From Mycobacterium sp. DL99 (GTDB taxonomy: Bacteria > Actinomycetota > Actinomycetes > Mycobacteriales > Mycobacteriaceae): a stretch of DNA of 64,000 bases. Shown here piece by piece: positions 1 to 7,629 of this stretch (positions within the stretch are counted from its first letter, which is position 1; every line of letters begins with the position of its first letter). Position numbers and translations under genes: made by a program. The DNA lies in NCBI RefSeq assembly GCF_004762045.1, contig NZ_SJOM01000007.1, forward strand, positions 62,001-126,000, in the 5' to 3' direction. The notes under the pieces are model-generated. The model had not been told where the DNA came from, searched no databases, and saw only the letters and a list, made by a program, of their open reading frames with translations.

Positions 1-1729
1 CGAAGGCGAAGGCGGTAACGCGGGTTCGAAAGATAAGCCAGCATTGCTGTTCAGCAATACGTCGTTCAGCGGTGGTTCTAAGGGTGGATTCGCTAGTCCT
101 CCCGCGGAAGGTGCCGAGTCGGCCGTACCCGAGATCGACGCAGGTCTGTTCGGCAACACACCCAAGGGCGGGGTGCCTAACCCTCCCGAAGCTCCCGCGG
201 AAGGTGCCGAGTCGGCGGCTGTACCCGAGATCGACACGGGTTTGTTCAGCAACGCTCCTAAGGGTGAAACGCCTGTAGGCGTTCCGGTGGTCCAGCCGCC
301 AACACAACCTGTTAATCCAGGCAAGGCCGCACCCACACCACCGTCGTCACCCTTGACCTCTCCGCCGCCTACCCCTTCAGCGCCATCAGGTGGTGCGCCC
401 AACCTGTCAGGCGCGGGTACCGGAGCCACTGGCGCTTCAGGTGCCCCTAGCCCGTTGAGCGGTGGCTTAGGTGGCAGTGGCGCGGAACAAGCTGCGAGCG
501 CGTCGCCGGCAGCAGGCCAAGCACCAGTCGGTGGGGCACCGACAGATCCGTTGCAGGCCTTCTCGAAGGGGTTCGCGGATTCGGCAGGGACACCGGTTCA
601 TGCCGCTTCTACTGGCGCACCGCCTTTGGCGCCGGCCCCCACGGTTCCGGCAAGCGATGCGATGGCACCAGCGAGTACCCATGCGGCGCCGACTTCACTG
701 AGTGGCGCGCAGGCCCCTGCGGCACCGGTGCAGGGGCCTCCGGCGGGCGGTTCGATGGGCATGGGTGGCGGAATGCCGTCGATGCCGCTCGGACCTCCGC
801 CGACCGCACCTCCGGCCGCGCCAGTGGCGCCGCCGCCCGCAGTCGCACCGCCCCCGGCCCAGCCGGCCAATATCGCTGGCGGTGCGCAGGTGGCGCCCAT
901 TCCGGTATCGGCTGCGCGGGCCGAGCGAGATGCTGCCCAGAATGCGGCCAAGCGGTCAGGCTCGGATCCGTTGGTGTTGGCACGCAGGATTGCGGCTGCG
1001 CTCAATGCCCCCGATATGGTCAGTCCCGCTGATTACAAGTTCTTCTGGGTGACTGCCGTCACCGTGGACGGCAGTATCGTGGTGGCCAATAACTACGGGT
1101 TGGCGTACATCCCTGAGCACGTTCGGCTGCCTGAGCAGGTCAAGATGGCTTCGGCGGATGAGTCGATGTCGCCGGCGGAGCGTGCGAGTTGCGTAACTCA
1201 ACCGGTCGCGGCACTGCACCGTTGGGCCCACCACCACGGCACGGAACTGCGAGCAGTGATCGCGACCGAGGACCAGCTCAAGAACTCCGATGCTGGTGTG
1301 CACCATGAAGTGCTGGCCCCCGAGGACATCCCTTCGAGCGGCAAGATGGTTGGTCGCGATCGTCTGCAGGTGATTGCTCCGCAGGCGGGGTCCCAACTGA
1401 TGCGGATCAGCGATGGGGATCTAGTGAACGTGCTGCCACCGGCACCGGTTGATACTGCGCAACCCGAGGATCGACGGACCACGTTGTGGTACAAGGTGTG
1501 GGAACCGTTGATGAGCCGTTCTGCCAAGAAGAATGAACAACATCTGCAGGCACTTTTGGAGTACGCCGTGCATGCTCAGGAACAGGCGATTTATGCTGCC
1601 CACATTGCGACACAGGCCGAAGATCAACGCCGGTTCGTCAGTGACTTCGTGTATTGGCAGCACGTTGGACAACTGATTGCCGACGCCCTCGTGGAGCAGG
1701 AAACGGCGCCGAGTAACCAGGATTCGTAA
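1..1729 (+). CDS. espK: EspK-like ESX-1 secretion-associated protein (5' end outside window)
   Basis: The frame is open from base 2, so the true start lies left of the window; 575 residues are visible. The N-terminal two thirds is low-complexity Pro/Ala/Gly sequence. The last roughly 250 residues form a folded domain (RRIAAALNAPD, FFWVTAVTVDGSIVVANNYG, GKMVGRDRLQVI, WQHVGQLIADAL) that I recognise as the C-terminal domain of EspK (Rv3879c). In M. tuberculosis and M. marinum EspK is an ESX-1 associated protein that acts with EspB. It precedes espB by 189 bp on the same strand. In M. tuberculosis espB comes before espL and espK and all share the strand of eccE1-mycP1, so order and orientation differ here. 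Wobble bases look less GC-rich than in the neighbouring core genes. Confidence 0.85.
   Translation, partial: EGEGGNAGSKDKPALLFSNTSFSGGSKGGFASPPAEGAESAVPEIDAGLFGNTPKGGVPNPPEAPAEGAESAAVPEIDTGLFSNAPKGETPVGVPVVQPPTQPVNPGKAAPTPPSSPLTSPPPTPSAPSGGAPNLSGAGTGATGASGAPSPLSGGLGGSGAEQAASASPAAGQAPVGGAPTDPLQAFSKGFADSAGTPVHAASTGAPPLAPAPTVPASDAMAPASTHAAPTSLSGAQAPAAPVQGPPAGGSMGMGGGMPSMPLGPPPTAPPAAPVAPPPAVAPPPAQPANIAGGAQVAPIPVSAARAERDAAQNAAKRSGSDPLVLARRIAAALNAPDMVSPADYKFFWVTAVTVDGSIVVANNYGLAYIPEHVRLPEQVKMASADESMSPAERASCVTQPVAALHRWAHHHGTELRAVIATEDQLKNSDAGVHHEVLAPEDIPSSGKMVGRDRLQVIAPQAGSQLMRISDGDLVNVLPPAPVDTAQPEDRRTTLWYKVWEPLMSRSAKKNEQHLQALLEYAVHAQEQAIYAAHIATQAEDQRRFVSDFVYWQHVGQLIADALVEQETAPSNQDS
101..270 (+). 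repeat. Imperfect tandem repeat inside espK
   Basis: Two copies of about 72-77 bp begin with the same 20 bases (cccgcggaaggtgccgagtc) at 101 and 194. They encode near-identical blocks of the form PAEGAESA-VPEID-GLF-N-PKG. A partial copy of the LFSN part sits just before, around base 47. The DNA copies are nearly identical at their left ends, so the duplication looks recent. Confidence 0.8.
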
Positions 1730-1918
1730 CAACCAACGGGATGACAGGAAAGAATTAGCGGAATCTGCACATGTGGCCCGCAATTAGGATTGCCTCCGGG
1801 ACATAAAAAGGCGCGCGGGAAACATGAGCAGGCCGTTCATAGACGAGCTAGCTTCGTTTGCTGCGCGTTTCGGTGGCCATCAACGTTGGCCTCGCGGACG
1901 TAGAGAGGATGGTTTGAA

Positions 1919-3487
1919 ATGGGTGTACCTGGGTCGGGCGATCAATTGCGGTACACGACGGAGGGGCTGGAGAGCACAGCCGGCGAATACGAAACGCCTC
2001 TGCCCAAGTCGCCGCCGGATCGGACGGATCCGCCGGATGCGCTGCTTATCACCAGCAAGCTGTTGGGCCAACTCAGGGCGTCTAGCGTAAGACTAGCGTC
2101 GACCCTGAAGGCTGGGGAGCGAGAGGGAGCCCGGATTGGGGGCGCTCTGCGAGCTGCCGCGGGTGCTTACAAAACGATCCAAGAGCAGAAAACGGCAGCG
2201 CTGAACAGCCAGATGAGCGATGGTGCTGCACCGCCACAGGTTGAGACTGCGATTCCTGACCGGACGTTGATTCCCGATTCATTGCCGATTTCGGGCGAGG
2301 TCTTTCTCAAGGAGGGGGCCAAGGACGATGACAATTGGGACATAATCGCGGAGAAAATACATCAGGGTCACGATCCTCAGGCGGGCTCACTTAAGTGGTT
2401 TAGAGATCAGTGGGACAAGTACGTTCCTGTCGTGGCGATGCACGGCGATATCTACGCGAAAACTGTCCAGGGTTGGCATGGTCCCGCGGCGGAGGCGTGC
2501 GACGCCTCCGCGAAAGACTTGACCACTTGGTGGAAAGAAATGAGCGCTGAATGCGGCAAGCTGAGCCACGAGGCCACCACATTCGTTGACGCGCATGACA
2601 AGCTTGTCTCCGAGCATCCCACAATGGAAGACGTAAACCTTTTCCGCCAAAAGGACCGGGAAAATAGCTGGAAGGATGCGAAAACCCGTGGCGACGAATG
2701 GGACAGGCTGCAGAGGGAATCCAACGACGCATTAGACCACTACGCGAACGTGTATCTGACGGAGATTGCGCCGCGTTATCCCCCAACGATCAACAAGGAG
2801 CTTCCGGCGGTAGGTGATGGTGAGGCACCCGTGGCGGTCCCGGACACCGGCACGCCTGGAAGCCCAGGCGGCAGCCCCGGTGGAAGCCCTGGTGGAAGCC
2901 CTGGTGGTGCTCCCGAGATGCCTGAAACGCCCAAGATGCCTGAAACGCCGTCAATGTCGCCTGCCAGCGCTGATCCGTCCGCCGACCAGGGGTCGGGTGG
3001 GGGTTCTCCCAGTGGTGGCGGCTCACCGAGCGGTGGCTCCCCGTCGGGCGGTGGCGCACCTTCCGGGGGAATGCCTAGTGGCCTTCCGAAGGGAACCGAC
3101 GGCATGCCGGAGATGCCGGGCCTCGGTGAACCCAGCCTCAAGCCGGCCAGCGCCGGCGCCGGTGGTGGCGGTATGGGTGGCGGTGGCGGCGGTATGCCCG
3201 CCGGGCCTCTCGGCCCTGCCGTTGGAGCTGAAACCGTTGCGGCTTCCCCGGCTGGCGCCCGAGGCGGTGGCGGCGGAGTCCCCGGCGCGCCGGGCGGTGC
3301 CGGTGCCGGCGGTATGGGTGGCGGTATGGGTGGTATGGGCGGCGGCCACGGCCAGGGCCAGGGCAAGGAGAAGCGCCGCAACCCCAACCTGTCCGAGGAC
3401 GAGGACCTCTACAAGGAAGACCGTGCGTACACCGAGGCGGTTATTGGCCGTCGTGCCCGCCCGGATGCGAAGGACACCAAGAAGTAG
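1919..3487 (+). CDS. espB: EspB, secreted ESX-1 substrate
   Basis: 522 residues. EspB is an ESX-1 substrate with a PE/PPE-like helical N-terminal half that oligomerises after secretion. Seen here: a helical region to about residue 285, a WxG motif (W186-H-G188 in WHGPAAEACDAS), then a Gly/Pro/Ser/Met-rich tail, ending in a conserved block (EDLYKEDRAYTEAVIGRR) that matches the EspB C-terminus (Rv3881c). The WxG partner motif is unusual: Y84-K-T-I-Q88, where EspB normally has YxxxD. The ATG follows an AGAGAGGA ribosome site about 9 bases upstream. Two strong hairpins follow the stop. MycP1, encoded leftward nearby, is the protease known to process EspB in M. tuberculosis. Confidence 0.9.
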   Translation: MGVPGSGDQLRYTTEGLESTAGEYETPLPKSPPDRTDPPDALLITSKLLGQLRASSVRLASTLKAGEREGARIGGALRAAAGAYKTIQEQKTAALNSQMSDGAAPPQVETAIPDRTLIPDSLPISGEVFLKEGAKDDDNWDIIAEKIHQGHDPQAGSLKWFRDQWDKYVPVVAMHGDIYAKTVQGWHGPAAEACDASAKDLTTWWKEMSAECGKLSHEATTFVDAHDKLVSEHPTMEDVNLFRQKDRENSWKDAKTRGDEWDRLQRESNDALDHYANVYLTEIAPRYPPTINKELPAVGDGEAPVAVPDTGTPGSPGGSPGGSPGGSPGGAPEMPETPKMPETPSMSPASADPSADQGSGGGSPSGGGSPSGGSPSGGGAPSGGMPSGLPKGTDGMPEMPGLGEPSLKPASAGAGGGGMGGGGGGMPAGPLGPAVGAETVAASPAGARGGGGGVPGAPGGAGAGGMGGGMGGMGGGHGQGQGKEKRRNPNLSEDEDLYKEDRAYTEAVIGRRARPDAKDTKK

Positions 3488-3510
3488 CGCCACCGCCAGT
3501 CGCTGTGGCC

Positions 3511-3553
3511 CCGTGTGCGGGCTCGCGGGTTATTTATCCGGACCCGCACACGG
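3511..3553 (+). terminator. First hairpin after espB
   Basis: Perfect 11-bp arms (CCGTGTGCGGG at 3511-3521, CCCGCACACGG at 3543-3553) around a 21-base loop, 24 bases after the espB stop. There is no T tract, so it may act as a terminator stem or protect the mRNA 3' end. Confidence 0.55.
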
Positions 3554-3588
3554 CGGGAAGGGCGACGGGCTGGACCCCCGCGATAGCC

Positions 3589-3625
3589 CAAGAAATCGCC
3601 GACGGCACCAGTCGGCGATTTCTTG
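3589..3625. terminator. Strong hairpin terminator between espB and the leftward esp genes
   Basis: Perfect 15-bp arms (CAAGAAATCGCCGAC at 3589-3603, GTCGGCGATTTCTTG at 3611-3625) with a 7-base loop. The outer end of each arm is A/T-rich, so it could serve both strands between convergent transcription units. Confidence 0.75.
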
Positions 3626-3801
3626 TTCCTAAATGGTTTCGTTGATTCCAACCATTACGCGCGAACTAGCGCGTGGTTTGTACGGTGAGGGGGACGCGCG
3701 CCGTGAACGCGATGTGGCGGACCTGGTATCGACATGTTCTATGCATGAGGTGCGCCTGACCAACGCTGTGCGGAAGTTCTTGGCAACGAGGCGAATCCGG
3801 C
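3626..3801. other. Non-coding stretch between convergent esp units
   Basis: With the two hairpins this makes a 314-bp gap between espB and the EspC-like gene. A 64-codon frame at 3633-3827 has no ribosome site, runs into the opposite gene and matches nothing I know, so I see no gene here. Confidence 0.5.
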
Positions 3802-4119
3802 TTAACGGGGGTGCATCTGGCCGTTGAGATTGCCCGCCTCGTGCTGGTCGGTGCCGTGGTAGTCGGTGGCCGCCGCCCTGAGCTTGACGGCGAGGTCAGT
3901 CGAAATCAGGTGCATCTTTCCAGCTGCTTCGCGGCGTGAAGCTTCTGCCGACTGCAGTGCAATCGCGGTTGCGGAGCACACCAGGCCGTGGCTTTGGAAG
4001 ACATGGGCTGATGCCCCGTCGGGTGCCGACTTGGCCTTTTCAATTCTGTCCGCCACCCGGTCGTGAACATCGCCCTTGGAGCGGATATCGTCGGAGACTT
4101 TCAGATCAGGCTGTGTCAT
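3802..4119 (-). CDS. EspC-like (DUF2580) type VII secretion substrate
   Basis: 105 residues, predicted helical hairpin. The features of the EspC/EspF (DUF2580) family are visible: an SHG motif in the first turn region (residues 43-45), DLAVKLRAAATDY in the second helix, and the type VII export motif YxxxD (Y87-H-G-T-D91). EspC-type proteins are exported by ESX-1 as a pair with an EspA/EspE-type protein, and such a gene (4157-4903) lies immediately upstream with a 37-bp gap on the same strand. The pair therefore looks like a co-secreted substrate set. Which EspA/C or E/F group it belongs to is not decidable by eye. Confidence 0.75.
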   Translation of the reverse strand: MTQPDLKVSDDIRSKGDVHDRVADRIEKAKSAPDGASAHVFQSHGLVCSATAIALQSAEASRREAAGKMHLISTDLAVKLRAAATDYHGTDQHEAGNLNGQMHPR

Positions 4120-4156
4120 AGCGATGCCTTACTTGTGTCGGAACGCAGGGATGAAA

Positions 4157-4903
4157 TTATCTCGGTGCGGGGCCAAAACCGCCGCCGGGTATTTCTGCCG
4201 TTGATGTCAATGCGTCGTAGTCGTGCGTGACCTTGTCAATTTGGGCAGCATTCTCTTTCGCTTGGTAGACCGTGTTCTCCACTCGATCCATTGCGAGCGG
4301 CACCGTCGCCATCACTGAGGCTGCTTCGAAAGCCAAGGATGCGGCTGGTCCGCCCGGTCCCATGAACTTCATGAAAATAGCCGCTGGAACGCATAGGGCG
4401 AGCGCTGTCTGGCGTTTCGAGACAAAATCGCGTGCGCTTTCGACCTGTCCGGCCTCTGTGGCTAGCACCTTTTTGATTGCGGTGTCGTACTCGGCCATCT
4501 TGGCTGCCCGCTCTTGCTGCTCACTATTTCTGGCGCCGTAAGCGTCGGACGCTTCACCCTCCCAATCCGGCGGAGAAGTTGCGGCATACAGTCTTAGGAA
4601 AGTGTCGCCGAAATCTTCGGCGCCTCGACGGAACCGTTCACCATCCTCCGGTCGGCCAAATCCGAGCGTGTTGCTGGCCACGGTCAGCATGATCAGACCG
4701 CCGTTGATGATCGGCGTACTTGCAGCGGCTGCAAATTTGGCCGGACCGAAGGATGCAACAGTCTGCATCATCCCGGTGAAATCGCTGGCAACGCCGGCCA
4801 TTCCCCATGGGACGCTGGATTTCATTCCGTTGGCGTGGTCCGCGGTGCCGTAAAGGTAATTGCTGTCCATGTACAGCGCATTCAGAACATTGAAGGTGCC
4901 CAT
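4157..4903 (-). CDS. EspA/EspE-like ESX-1 substrate
   Basis: 248 residues. A Gly/Ala-rich N-terminal helical part is followed by a WxG motif (W114-E-G116 in PPDWEGEASDAYG), a long charged helix (EQQERAAKMAEYDTAIKKV) and a hydrophobic pair of segments around residues 165-205. This layout and the motif context resemble EspA/EspE partners of EspC/EspF. It is shorter than M. tuberculosis EspA (about 390 residues). It sits 37 bp upstream of the EspC-like gene. The ribosome site is weak (GGA). Wobble bases look more AT-rich than in eccE1 and mycP1, suggesting a separately evolving accessory segment. Confidence 0.65.
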   Translation of the reverse strand: MGTFNVLNALYMDSNYLYGTADHANGMKSSVPWGMAGVASDFTGMMQTVASFGPAKFAAAASTPIINGGLIMLTVASNTLGFGRPEDGERFRRGAEDFGDTFLRLYAATSPPDWEGEASDAYGARNSEQQERAAKMAEYDTAIKKVLATEAGQVESARDFVSKRQTALALCVPAAIFMKFMGPGGPAASLAFEAASVMATVPLAMDRVENTVYQAKENAAQIDKVTHDYDALTSTAEIPGGGFGPAPR

Positions 4904-5039
4904 GAATTATTCCGTTTCGGATGATGCCGTGGGCTGTGCCCCAGCTCGGTGATCGATGGGTTGGCTCCGATGACCCTAACACCGTCATTTGTGCCTCGAG
5001 CGCATCAAAATTGTGTACCGAGCACAAAGCTAGTATCGG

Positions 5040-5786
5040 TCAGGGCTTGGTGCGGGGACTGCGCTGTGGTTCCATTTCGTGAATCCGGTCCAGCGCGCGT
5101 CCGTCGGTGAGCTCGTTTCGTTGCTCGGGGTGGCGCCAATAGAACCGCACCAATTCGATGAGGGCAGTGCCCTTGGGGGTGTAGCTGCCCGGCGAGTCCA
5201 TCGCGAGTATCGAACCGTCCTGCATGGTGATCACCATGGGGGTCCAGAAGCGTTCCTCGGTGGGGAGCTCGTCGGTCACCGAGGCAATGTCGTCCCACTT
5301 TCCTGAGTTCAATGAACCGAGATTGGGAAACTCGAACTCCTCGGGAGTGAGTAGCAGGTAGCTAGTACCCCCCTGGCGCTTGAAAACAAACCAGAACCAT
5401 CCCGCAACGAGGCCAGTGGCGCCGAAGGCGATGGGGAAGACTTGGCCCACTCCATCGGGTAGTGGTAGGTAGAGCCAGCCGGTTATCCATGCAATGAACA
5501 TCGACAACCCTGACAGTGCCAGGGCGGCGTACGATCTCCGCTGGGTCGCCTCTATGCGACTATCCGGGCGTAATAGCATCCCCGATTCATCGAACGCGGC
5601 TTGGATCACAGCGGTTTTCGAGGCCGCCAACTGGGTGGCCACAAACAGCCAGGTGACCGTTAGCCCAACCGCGATCACCGCGGTAATGAAGTTCAAGTGT
5701 TTGATCGCGATGAATGCCCAGATGCCGCATATCGCCGCCAGAATGGCGCCGAGTGTTATGCCAAATCGTCTGGCGAAATTCTCCAT
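5040..5786 (-). CDS. Conserved membrane protein in the ESX-1 accessory region
   Basis: 248 residues, function not recognised. Two transmembrane segments at about residues 8-28 and 33-53, then a second pair at about 88-108 and 115-133, followed by a soluble C-terminal domain (residues about 140-248) containing a PH-like stretch (TSYLLLTPEEFEFPN, SGKWDDIASVTDE). It lies 57 bp downstream of espL and 136 bp upstream of the EspA-like gene, all on the same strand, so it is probably co-expressed with the mycP1-eccE1-espL run. A role at the ESX-1 membrane complex is possible but is inference from position only. Confidence 0.6.
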   Translation of the reverse strand: MENFARRFGITLGAILAAICGIWAFIAIKHLNFITAVIAVGLTVTWLFVATQLAASKTAVIQAAFDESGMLLRPDSRIEATQRRSYAALALSGLSMFIAWITGWLYLPLPDGVGQVFPIAFGATGLVAGWFWFVFKRQGGTSYLLLTPEEFEFPNLGSLNSGKWDDIASVTDELPTEERFWTPMVITMQDGSILAMDSPGSYTPKGTALIELVRFYWRHPEQRNELTDGRALDRIHEMEPQRSPRTKP

Positions 5787-5843
5787 ATCTCTCCTCTGCG
5801 CCCGCGGATGTGTGGGCTGACTTCTACGACGACTCCGTGGACC

Positions 5844-6182
5844 TCAGCCTGGTTGTGACCCGTCGGCGGTCAACTCTGCGACCATCGCATCGAGCCGTTC
5901 CCGGTCTGCTGTGATGGAGGCGGTCGCGGCGCCTGTTGCCTTTCGGATCGCTTCGTTGAGGCGCTGCTCGACGGCCTGGGCGCCCAACCGCAGCAATCCG
6001 TCCTTGATGTACACGTCTATCAGATGATGATGACCGTTGAGGGTGACTTCGACACTCTTGGCTTCGTCTGCCGCCGTGAACGTTTCGGTGTTCATCTTGT
6101 GCAGCTGGTCATCCATGAGTGACTGCAACTGCTGGGCTTGGCGCAGGACCGCAGCGACCTGCGGATGCATCTCCTCTGTCAT
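5844..6182 (-). CDS. espL: EspL, YbaB/EbfC-like ESX-1 chaperone-type protein
   Basis: 112 residues from the ATG that follows GGGAGGAAAAGTC; the longer upstream frame lacks such a site. The pattern MNTETFTAADEAKSVEVTLN, GHHHLIDVYIKDGLLRLGA and QRLNEAIRKA aligns closely with EspL (Rv3880c). EspL is a small YbaB-fold protein required for normal EspE, EspF and EspB stability in M. marinum. It sits 49 bp after eccE1. In M. tuberculosis it lies between espB and espK, whereas here those two genes are on the opposite strand about 4 kb away. Confidence 0.85.
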   Translation of the reverse strand: MTEEMHPQVAAVLRQAQQLQSLMDDQLHKMNTETFTAADEAKSVEVTLNGHHHLIDVYIKDGLLRLGAQAVEQRLNEAIRKATGAATASITADRERLDAMVAELTADGSQPG

Positions 6183-6231
6183 GACTTTTCCTCCCGACCT
6201 TTCTGGGACCCCTCTCCCAGGAAGCTTGATG

Positions 6232-7629
6232 TCATTGCTCCAGCGCCATCTGGTAGCGGCTCTCTTCACGCGGATTGATCAACGTGATCGGCAGCTGCCG
6301 GTGTCGTGGTGTGTCAATGAAGTTGGGCCGCATGATCACTCGGCCGACGCCCTGATGCGGGCCCAGGTAGGTCGTGGCGTTCGGCCACGCGACGCGCGGC
6401 ACCCGACCGACGCGCCCGTTGATCATCGTGGCGAACTCGCGGAACTGCGGCCCGAGGGTCACCACGGCGCCGGATGCGGCGGAGCGGATGACGAACTGGG
6501 TGAACAGTCGGGCGTCGCCGAGGTTGATGCTGACGTCGACGTTGTCGAACGGCATGTACACCGGGTAGCGGTCCGACGTCTCACCGACGAGCACCCCGGC
6601 AGAGCCGATCGGCAGGTCGTAGTGCTTGTCGGTGACCGGCGTGAGGCCCTGAAGGGCCGCCCGCTGGCCGCCGTACAGGCAGGAAAACCCTCGCGGCGTA
6701 GTCGGATTGGACAACGTCGTCAACAACACCGTTGACGTCGGTGCCGCCCCGGGACGGACCCGCACGCAGGTGGTGGTGTGGTCGGCCCGCGCCGACCACC
6801 AGACGTCCGGGCCGCCGGGAGCGTTATAGGCCGCGGTAAAGGTGCTGCGGCCCTTGATCACCGACCAGGTCTCCTTTTCGAAGGAGATCTCGGTGGCCTT
6901 ATCGAAATCGTCGAAGCTGCGCGAGCACTGCGCGTCAATCCCGTTGCTGGCCAACTGGTCTGCGATACGGGTGGCCGAGGCCACCAGGTACCGGGCCAGG
7001 CCGGACACTCCGCTGTCGCGTCGTTGGGCCGAGCGCCGGGTCTCCTCCGGGTTGGCCCGGACCACAATCCAGGTCCGCCGGTTGGCCGGTGCCGGGTACG
7101 GGCCCACCACCTGCTCGTAGAGGGCGACCAGGCTCGCGGGAGCGGTCTTACCGACCCGATAGCCGGCGGAGACGATGTCGGCCTCCAGGTCGGGGCAGTA
7201 CGCCGCCAAAAGCTTCTCGACCAGCTTGGTGCTGACGGTGTCGTCGGAGACGGCACCGCCGTTGACGATCACCGTCGGGGTGAAAGCCCTTGGTATCAAC
7301 TCGATTACCGCGACCAGGTAGTTACCCTGCCAGCGCACGGCGACGTGATCCCCCGGCATGACGGTGGCCCCGACGGCAGGCTCCGAGGGTACATCGGGGG
7401 TGCTGCGGTGGCGCCGCCGCCACGAAAAGATCGCTCTGACCCAGCCGGTGAGCCGGTACCCGCGGATGGTGAGCACCGAGAAGATCGCGATCAGCACCGA
7501 CAGCGTAATTCCGAGCCACAGCAGCTTGAAGTGCAGGCACACCGCGATGCATGCCGGGATCAGCGTGGCCGCCCAGATGGCATGGCCCGTGGTGAATCGG
7601 AAACCGAAATGCTGCCGCAGGAAATTCAC
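6232..7629 (-). CDS. eccE1: EccE1, ESX-1 membrane complex component
   Basis: 465 residues, against 462 in M. tuberculosis Rv3882c. Start chosen at a GTG that overlaps the mycP1 stop (GTGA) and gives the family N-terminus NFLRQHFGFRFTTGHAIWAA. Two transmembrane helices at about residues 15-55 are followed by a long soluble domain with near-identical family blocks (GDHVAVRWQG, DLEADIVSAGYRVGKT, APANRRTWIVVRA, PGGPDVWWSARADHT, WPNATTYLGPH, STPRHRQLPI-like end). EccE sits at the periphery of the EccB-C-D-E inner-membrane complex. It is translationally coupled to mycP1. Confidence 0.95.
   Translation of the reverse strand: MNFLRQHFGFRFTTGHAIWAATLIPACIAVCLHFKLLWLGITLSVLIAIFSVLTIRGYRLTGWVRAIFSWRRRHRSTPDVPSEPAVGATVMPGDHVAVRWQGNYLVAVIELIPRAFTPTVIVNGGAVSDDTVSTKLVEKLLAAYCPDLEADIVSAGYRVGKTAPASLVALYEQVVGPYPAPANRRTWIVVRANPEETRRSAQRRDSGVSGLARYLVASATRIADQLASNGIDAQCSRSFDDFDKATEISFEKETWSVIKGRSTFTAAYNAPGGPDVWWSARADHTTTCVRVRPGAAPTSTVLLTTLSNPTTPRGFSCLYGGQRAALQGLTPVTDKHYDLPIGSAGVLVGETSDRYPVYMPFDNVDVSINLGDARLFTQFVIRSAASGAVVTLGPQFREFATMINGRVGRVPRVAWPNATTYLGPHQGVGRVIMRPNFIDTPRHRQLPITLINPREESRYQMALEQ

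Noticed and set aside
598..1005. Long minus-strand frame within espK, rich in Ala, Gly and Pro
   Set aside because: It mirrors the low-complexity coding of espK on the other strand; a GC-bias shadow.
1824..2090. An 88-codon frame starting before espB
   Set aside because: It overlaps espB in another frame, is Arg-rich like other GC-shadow frames, and espB has the better ribosome site.
3633..3827. A 64-codon plus-strand frame after the espB terminators
   Set aside because: No ribosome site or promoter, and it runs into the 3' end of the EspC-like gene.
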